NCBI RefSeq assembly: GCF_024464185.1
Contig: NZ_JANHAU010000003.1
Coordinates: 248,001-312,000, forward strand
DNA from: Haloarchaeobius salinus
Lineage (GTDB): Archaea; Halobacteriota; Halobacteria; Halobacteriales; Natrialbaceae
DNA: 64,000 bases
Direction of reading: 5' to 3'
This document shows, one piece after another, positions 59,243-64,000 of the stretch. The position numbers and the translations under genes are program-made. Each line of letters starts with the position of its first letter. The stretch's first letter is position 1. Below the pieces are notes generated by a model, which did no database searches, was not told the origin of the DNA, and worked only from the letters and a program-made list of their open reading frames with translations.

Positions 59243-61546
59243 ATGGACGCAGTCGACGCCGCGCATGCGCTGCTCGCAGAGGCCGACGCGACGAACGAGC
59301 GACGCCTGCTCGTGCTGACCGGCGCACGCGAGGCCTGCTACCGGGTCGCCGACGCCGTGCTCGACGCGGTCCCGGTCGGCGTCTCCGACACCGTGCTCGT
59401 CGGCGACCGCGACGCGCTCGCGTGTCGGCAGGTCGAACCGAACCGGGCGTCGACGCTGCTCGGAACGACGCTCTCGGCGGTCGTCTACGACGCCCACGAC
59501 ACGCTCCGGCCGAACGCACTCGGGCAGGTCGTCGGCGCGGTCGACGGGGGCGGCCTCCTCCTGCTGCTCGCGCCGGACCTCGACGACTGGCCGGACCGTC
59601 GCGACGGCTTCGACGAGGGGCTCGCGGTCCCGCCGTTCGGCGTCGAGGACGTCTCCGGACGCTTCAGGCGACGGTTCGTCGAGAGCCTCCGTGCACACCC
59701 CGGAATCGGTATCGTCGCGGTCGGCGCGGACGTTGGTGTCACCGACGAGACGGACGGGACGCGGGTCGTCGACGACGGCCTGACGAACCCCGCACCGCGG
59801 CTGGTCGACAGCCGCGAGCCCGAGAACGAGCCCCCGGTTCCGGTCGGACACTGGTTCCCGCGCGAGACGTACGAGGCGTGCCTGACCGCGGACCAGGTCG
59901 AGGCCGTCCACGGGTTCGAGTTCCTGGTGGGTGGGGTCGACGACCAGCGCGAACCGCGCGCGCTCGTCGTCGAGTCCGACCGCGGCCGCGGGAAATCGAG
60001 CGCCGCCGGCCTCGCAGCGGGCGCAGCGGCCGCCGACGGACAGGACGTGCTCGTCACCGCGCCGAATCGCCGGAACGCCGCGGAGGTGTTCGACCGCGTC
60101 CGCGAACTCCTCGAGGCGCTCGGCGCGGGCGGCGAGCACCCCGACCCCGGAACCCACCTGGTCACGACATCCGGTGGCGCGGTCCGGTACGAATCGCCAC
60201 GAATCGCCGCCGAGGCGGCCGCCGAACCGGACCTGCTCGTCGTCGACGAGGCCGCGGCCCTCTCGGTCCGACTCCTCGATGCGACCCTCGCCGCCGACCG
60301 GGTCGCCTACGCCTCGACGGTCCACGGCTACGAGGGCGCGGGACGGGGCTTCTCGGTGCGCTTCCGCGAGCACCTCGACGAGAGCGACCACGAGGTCCGC
60401 GAGTGCCGGCTCGCCGAGCCCATCCGCTACGCGGCCGGCGATCCCGTCGAGGTCTGGTCGTTCGACGCGCTCGGGCTGGACGCCAGACCGCCGGTCCCAG
60501 AGATCGTCGCGGACGCCACGCCCGATTCGGTCAGCTACGAGCGCATCGACGGCGACGACCTGCTCGCGGACCCGACGCTCCTTCGCGAGACGTTCGGCCT
60601 GCTCGTGCTCGCACACTACCGTACCGAACCCGACGACCTCGCGCGACTGCTCGACGCGCCGAACCTGACGGTGCGCGCGCTGACCCACGGGGGCCACGTC
60701 GTCAGCGTCGCGCTGCTCGCCCGCGAGGGCGACCTCGACGACGAGACCATCGCCGGGATGTACGAGGGCGACCGCATCCGCGGGAACATGATCCCCGACG
60801 TGCTCGTGAGTCAGGTCCGCGACGAGGCCGCCGCCGCTCCCGTCGGGTACCGCGTCGTCCGCATCGCCACGCACCACGCCGTCCGCTCGGCGGGGCTGGG
60901 TTCGCGGCTGCTCGACGAGGTCAGGGCCGAGTTCGCCGAGAGCGTGGACTGGCTCGGCGTCGCCTACGGCGCGACGGCCCGCCTCGTCCGGTTCTGGGAG
61001 CGCAACGACTACGCCGCCGTCCACTACTCCACCACCCGGAACGACGTGAGCGGCCAGTACTCCGTCGTCATGCTCGACCCCTGCTCCGAGGCGGGCGCAG
61101 CCCTCGCGGACCGCCACGGCGACTGGTTCGCCCGCCGCGTCGGCGGCCAGCTCACGGACTCGCTGGACGACGCCGACCCCGAGGAGGTGCGCGCCGCGCT
61201 CGCGGCCTGCGACGGCGACCTCGACCTCTCGCTCACCGAGCACGAGTGGCGGATGGTCGCCGGCGCGGCCTACGGCACCGGCCTGTTCGACGTCGACCCC
61301 GCGCCGTTCCGCGAACTGGTCGTCAAACACCTCGTCGACCCCGACCACGCGGTCGAGCTGACCGACCGACAGGTGCGCGTCCTGGTCGAGCGCGCGCTCC
61401 AGGCGCGGGACTGGTCGACGGTCGCCGACGACTGCGGATTCCACTCCCCCGGCCAGTGCATGCGCGCCCTCGGCGACGCGCTCGTCCCGCTCTGTGACGC
61501 CTACGGCGGCGAGGTGGCCGACGAGGAGCGCGAGCGGCACGGTTGA
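59243..61546 (+). CDS. tmcA: tRNA(Met) cytidine acetyltransferase TmcA
   Basis: 767 residues from ATG at 59243 (MDAVDAAHALLAEADATNER). P-loop helicase domain with VESDRGRGKSSAAGLAAGA (Walker A near 249) and LLVVDEAAALSVRLL (Walker B), then GNAT domain with THHAVRSAGLGSRLLDEVRAEF (acetyl-CoA loop) and a C-terminal tail. It places ac4C on tRNA, and in thermophilic archaea on rRNA and mRNA too. The frame upstream to 59144 adds 33 non-family residues. Confidence 0.94.
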   Translation: MDAVDAAHALLAEADATNERRLLVLTGAREACYRVADAVLDAVPVGVSDTVLVGDRDALACRQVEPNRASTLLGTTLSAVVYDAHDTLRPNALGQVVGAVDGGGLLLLLAPDLDDWPDRRDGFDEGLAVPPFGVEDVSGRFRRRFVESLRAHPGIGIVAVGADVGVTDETDGTRVVDDGLTNPAPRLVDSREPENEPPVPVGHWFPRETYEACLTADQVEAVHGFEFLVGGVDDQREPRALVVESDRGRGKSSAAGLAAGAAAADGQDVLVTAPNRRNAAEVFDRVRELLEALGAGGEHPDPGTHLVTTSGGAVRYESPRIAAEAAAEPDLLVVDEAAALSVRLLDATLAADRVAYASTVHGYEGAGRGFSVRFREHLDESDHEVRECRLAEPIRYAAGDPVEVWSFDALGLDARPPVPEIVADATPDSVSYERIDGDDLLADPTLLRETFGLLVLAHYRTEPDDLARLLDAPNLTVRALTHGGHVVSVALLAREGDLDDETIAGMYEGDRIRGNMIPDVLVSQVRDEAAAAPVGYRVVRIATHHAVRSAGLGSRLLDEVRAEFAESVDWLGVAYGATARLVRFWERNDYAAVHYSTTRNDVSGQYSVVMLDPCSEAGAALADRHGDWFARRVGGQLTDSLDDADPEEVRAALAACDGDLDLSLTEHEWRMVAGAAYGTGLFDVDPAPFRELVVKHLVDPDHAVELTDRQVRVLVERALQARDWSTVADDCGFHSPGQCMRALGDALVPLCDAYGGEVADEERERHG

Positions 61547-61609
61547 GCGTCGGCCGGCGGGACGGGGCCGTGGGGAAGTTTGGTAACGGTAGACGCGGAA
61601 CGCCTGCGT

Positions 61610-61771
61610 ATGGAGTGTTCGGAACCGGACTGCGGGCGGGAGGCCGCGGTCGAACTCGACATCCCCTGGGACGAGAACCGGGCGGTGTGTCCGGCCCACG
61701 CCCGCGTCCTCGGGCAGCAGGACGGCGTCGTCGCGCTCCCACTCGACGGGAAGGAGGACGAGTGGCCGTGA
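61610..61771 (+). CDS. 53-aa zinc-finger-like protein
   Basis: ATG at 61610 opens MECSEPDCGREAAVELDIPW. Cysteine pattern C-x4-C then C-x2-H (VCPAHARVL) suits one zinc ion. A TTG at 61580 would add 10 residues. Small proteins of this type are frequent in haloarchaea; the role is unknown. Confidence 0.7.
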   Translation: MECSEPDCGREAAVELDIPWDENRAVCPAHARVLGQQDGVVALPLDGKEDEWP

Positions 61772-61790
61772 TAGACGTCATGGCGGCGGA

Positions 61791-61933
61791 ACCGCGGTCG
61801 CACGGTTCCGGACGCGGGCGGAACTGGCGACGCACGCGGAGACGGGTGACCCCGACAGCAGGACCCACGCTTCGTCGGGGGTGAAGCAGCTGCTCGGGGC
61901 CATCGAAGAGTACGAAATGTGGGTGTGTCCGGC
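61791..61933 (+). pseudogene. coding-like remnant downstream of the zinc-finger gene
   Basis: The frame from 61791 reads TRAELATHAETGDPDSRTHASS and then VKQLLGAIEEYEMWV, with the third-position bias of real genes, but no start codon or promoter. It runs into the tail of the opposite GNAT gene. Probably the 3' end of a lost gene. It is too short to identify. Confidence 0.3.
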
Positions 61934-62668
61934 TCAGACCGTCGTCGCCAGCATCACTTCGTCGACGTAGTCCTCGTCGATCCTGTAGTGGTCCTCGCGC
62001 ACCGCCTCCGTCTCCCAGCCGTGCCCCTCGAGGAACGTGATCGCGGCCTCGTTGGTCGCCGGGACGGAGTTGTAGATCTTCTCGTAGCCGTTCGAGGCGG
62101 CCCAGCCGACGCCGCGCTCGAGCAGGTGCGAGCCGATGTCGTGCCGGCGGTACTCGGCGAGCACGCCGACTGTCAGCTCGGCGGTGTGGGACAGCTTCGC
62201 CAGCTCCGGCGCACGGATGTGGACCCAGCCGACGACCTCGTCGCCGACCGTCGCGACGAAGAACATGCGCGACTCCAGCTCGTTGTGCCGGAGCAGTACC
62301 TCCTCGTGGTCGAGCACGTCGGCCACGGATTCGGCGACGATGTAGTCGCCGCTGCTGGCGACCGCCCGGATGGCTCCGACGAGCCCGGCGAGGTCCTCCT
62401 GTCGCGCCTGTCGGATGACGAAGTCGAGGTCGTCTGAGGTGTGCTCCTCGGCGGCTGCCTCGTCCTCGAAGGCGACCTTCAGTTCGCCGCCGGTGTCGGT
62501 GAGGTAGCCGTCGCGCTTCAGGATGGCCACGTGGTGTCGCACCGCTCGCGGGTCGAGGTTCAGCGCCCGGTGGAGCGAGTCGCGTTCTACCGTGCCGTGG
62601 CTCTCGACGTACTCGTAGATGCGCTCCCTGTCCTCGTGGTCGAAGCTCAGCTTGTCAGTGAGTTTCAT
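61934..62668 (-). CDS. winged-helix / GNAT acetyltransferase fusion
   Basis: 244 residues from ATG at 62666-62668 (MKLTDKLSFDHEDRERIYEY). Residues 1-70 are a winged helix (GTVERDSLHRALNLDPRAVRHHVAILKRDGYLTD); residues 90-240 are GNAT, with VGVLAEYRRHDIGSHLLERGV as the acetyl-CoA loop and VPATNEAAITFLEGHGWETEAV. The join suggests acetyltransfer linked to DNA binding or protein partnering. A GTG at 62683 is a weaker start. Confidence 0.85.
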   Translation of the reverse strand: MKLTDKLSFDHEDRERIYEYVESHGTVERDSLHRALNLDPRAVRHHVAILKRDGYLTDTGGELKVAFEDEAAAEEHTSDDLDFVIRQARQEDLAGLVGAIRAVASSGDYIVAESVADVLDHEEVLLRHNELESRMFFVATVGDEVVGWVHIRAPELAKLSHTAELTVGVLAEYRRHDIGSHLLERGVGWAASNGYEKIYNSVPATNEAAITFLEGHGWETEAVREDHYRIDEDYVDEVMLATTV

Positions 62669-62732
62669 GATGGTTGTTACCACGAAGCCAGCCGTAATGA
62701 TTGTTTGGGAGGATTCCGGTCCCGGGAGGGAG

Positions 62733-63275
62733 TCAGGCCAGTCCCTTCAGGAGATCGCCGACGGCGTAGGCGACCGTCGCGGCGGCCATCCCGACGACGA
62801 ACATCTCGCCGCCGTTCCAGTACCACGACCGGCTCGTCACGAGGCTCCGGCTCGCACCGACGACGAAGAACGCCAGCCCGGTCACCGCGATGGAGATGGG
62901 GAACGCCGGTTCGAGCTCGAAGATGTACGGGAGCAACGGTGCCCAGCCGGCGACGACGAACGCGAGGAACGTCACGAAGGCCGTGCTCGCCGGCGACTTC
63001 CCGCCGTCGGCCGGACCGTCAGACTCCCCCTCGACCGTCGCCCGGTAGTCCATCTCGGAACGGCGGCTCAGGTAGTTGCTCATCCCCATCGAGAAGCCGT
63101 CCGCGAACAGGTTCGCCGCCCCGAGCACGAGGACGATGCCCGGGTTGAGCGCCGCCCCGGCGACGCCCGAGACGACGGCGAACGTCGTGACGATGCCGTC
63201 GTTCGTGCCGTAGATGACCTCCGCGAGGTACCGGCCGGTGTCGTCGACGTCGTCGCCGAGGAGGATCTCGAGCAT
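62733..63275 (-). CDS. VIT1/CCC1 family transporter
   Basis: 180 residues from ATG at 63273-63275 (MLEILLGDDVDDTGRYLAEV). VIYGTNDGIVTTFAVVSGVAGA and NLFADGFSMGMSNYLSRRSE are the first two helices of the DUF125 family, which carries Fe2+ or Mn2+ into vacuoles or out of the cell. The metal-binding loop between helices 2 and 3 is short, as in archaeal forms. About five helices. Substrate not certain. Confidence 0.88.
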   Translation of the reverse strand: MLEILLGDDVDDTGRYLAEVIYGTNDGIVTTFAVVSGVAGAALNPGIVLVLGAANLFADGFSMGMSNYLSRRSEMDYRATVEGESDGPADGGKSPASTAFVTFLAFVVAGWAPLLPYIFELEPAFPISIAVTGLAFFVVGASRSLVTSRSWYWNGGEMFVVGMAAATVAYAVGDLLKGLA

Positions 63276-63349
63276 ACGGCGCACGCTACGGCGGCACGAG
63301 ATACGAAACTACGGGTCAGGAGAACGGTCGAGTCGGTGACCGCCGGCCG

Positions 63350-63700
63350 TCAGCGCCGGTCCGGGACCGTCGTCAGCAGCTGGGCCACGTCCCGGGCATT
63401 GTGCGTGTCGACCAGCACCTCCGCGCCGGTCCGGATGGCGAACGAGCAGTCCATCTCGACGCCGTAGCAGCGCGCGTACAGCTCCAGCCAGTCGTTGAAG
63501 ACGGCCTCCAGCCGCTCGCGCTCGGCCGACGGCAGCTCCGGGCCGCCGGTCCGGCAGTCGGTGAACAGCACGACAGCCGGCCCGACGCCCTCGCGGACGT
63601 ACTCGCTCGCCCGGGCGTCGGGGTCTGCGGGCGGCTCGAACGACGCCCGTTCGGCCTCGACCCGGCGTTCGAACTCGTCGATGCGTGCGGCGACGGACAT
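63350..63700 (-). CDS. conserved haloarchaeal protein next to ferredoxin
   Basis: 116 residues starting MSVAARIDEFERRVEAERAS. Mixed alpha/beta, with VVLFTDCRTGGPELPSAERERLEAVFNDWLELYARCYGVEM; three cysteines but no cluster motif. It begins 1 bp after the stop of the FixX-like gene and so is co-transcribed with it. The family is not known to me by function. Confidence 0.72.
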   Translation of the reverse strand: MSVAARIDEFERRVEAERASFEPPADPDARASEYVREGVGPAVVLFTDCRTGGPELPSAERERLEAVFNDWLELYARCYGVEMDCSFAIRTGAEVLVDTHNARDVAQLLTTVPDRR

Positions 63701-63701
63701 C

Positions 63702-64000
63702 TCAGCCCTGCTCGTACTCGACGCCCTTGCCGCCGCGTGGGTGCTCCCACTTCGTGTCGGCGACGACGGCGCAGGTCCCGCACTCGACGCAGGGCTGCGT
63801 GTCGAGGCTCACGACACGCTCCTCGCTGCCGTTCGTGCCGACGGTCTCCGAGCGGTAGCAGCCGCCGCCGAAGTCCTCGGCGCTGACCGGGCAGGCAGTG
63901 ACCGCCATGCCGCTGGCTTCCCACGAGTTGTCGAGCACCTCGATGTGCGGGTTGCCGATGTCGGTGTTGTAGCTCAGGTCGCCGATGCGCTCCTCCAGGC
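63702..64000 (-). CDS. fixX: FixX-like ferredoxin (5' end outside window)
   Basis: The frame runs off the right edge. Visible: LEERIGDLSYNTDIGNPHIEV, then AVTACPVSAEDFGGGCYRSE and DTQPCVECGTCAVVADTKWEHPRGGKGVEYEQG. The CxxCxxC group with a more distant Cys-Pro fits a single [4Fe-4S] cluster in the FixX family, which accepts electrons from FixAB/EtfAB-QO-type complexes. The C-terminal WEHPRGGKGVEYEQG is a family mark. The FixC partner is expected just outside. Confidence 0.9.
   Translation of the reverse strand, partial: LEERIGDLSYNTDIGNPHIEVLDNSWEASGMAVTACPVSAEDFGGGCYRSETVGTNGSEERVVSLDTQPCVECGTCAVVADTKWEHPRGGKGVEYEQG

Noticed and set aside
59093-61699. 868-aa reverse frame over tmcA
   Set aside because: Val/Arg/Asp shadow of tmcA; the plus strand shows P-loop and GNAT motifs.
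1-64000. CRISPR array, insertion sequence, prophage or rRNA
   Set aside because: No spaced repeats, transposase, integrase or rRNA-like stretch seen on reading; the genes are core haloarchaeal types.

Overview
The window is from a haloarchaeon (class Halobacteria). The evidence is high GC, acidic low-lysine proteins, TATA elements sitting 25-30 nt before start codons (leaderless or short-leader transcripts), Tat signals on exported proteins, a PGF-CTERM tail, archaeal ribosomal proteins (L21e, L24e, S28e, L7Ae, L10, L12), RpoF, aEF1-beta, TmcA and many small haloarchaeal zinc-finger proteins. I saw no rRNA, tRNA, insertion sequence, CRISPR array or prophage. Most of the window is ordinary chromosomal core. 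Genus cannot be fixed from the sequence alone.

Layout. 1-8665: an HD phosphohydrolase cut by the window edge, small membrane proteins, a DUF555/UPF0212 protein, an HTH-CBS regulator, purM, a proline racemase-family enzyme, a TraB protein overlapping a site-2-type protease, and a hotdog thioesterase. 8684-14681: a methyltransferase, an S66 peptidase, an ABC-2 exporter facing a winged-helix regulator with two small membrane proteins, and a YidC-like DUF106 protein. 14823-22413: a zinc ribbon, a methyltransferase, GrpB, an LLM oxidoreductase, two M24-family proteins (one with a degenerate metal site), methylmalonyl-CoA epimerase, a PaaI-like thioesterase and RidA. 22468-28671: phenylacetate-CoA ligase behind a branched-chain/aromatic-acid type ABC importer whose two permeases are fused in one chain. 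29133-31757: a large protein joining an actin/MreB-like ATPase domain, about 440 residues of coiled coil and a C-terminal membrane anchor; this is the strongest candidate for something undescribed. 31843-38663: an epimerase, a PGF-CTERM penicillin acylase, a TPP enzyme with an EthD partner, small zinc-finger and lipoprotein genes.

38718-43790 is translational: cutA, L11, then L1-L10-L12, a TctA-like permease, and a zinc finger paired with aEF1-beta. 43869-46647 holds an MBL hydrolase, a Cys/Met gamma-synthase and a GNAT. 46926-50863 is an informational operon (L21e, RpoF, DUF655, RsmA/KsgA, MscS channel, HemK-like methyltransferase). 50928-53008 is a split methionine synthase pair. 53045-57589 holds a 7TM sensor kinase and a second penicillin acylase. 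57720-58980 is the ndk-L24e-S28e-L7Ae operon, transcribed leftward and facing tmcA. The window ends with small proteins, a wHTH-GNAT fusion, a VIT1/CCC1 transporter and a FixX-like ferredoxin cut by the edge.

Regulatory DNA of note: a long, foldable L7Ae leader with box C- and box D-like motifs and a 5' end that can pair with the ribosome-binding site; an L1-operon leader with alternative hairpins; a nearly identical promoter block before L11 and before the zinc-finger/aEF1-beta genes; and several clean inverted repeats near start sites.
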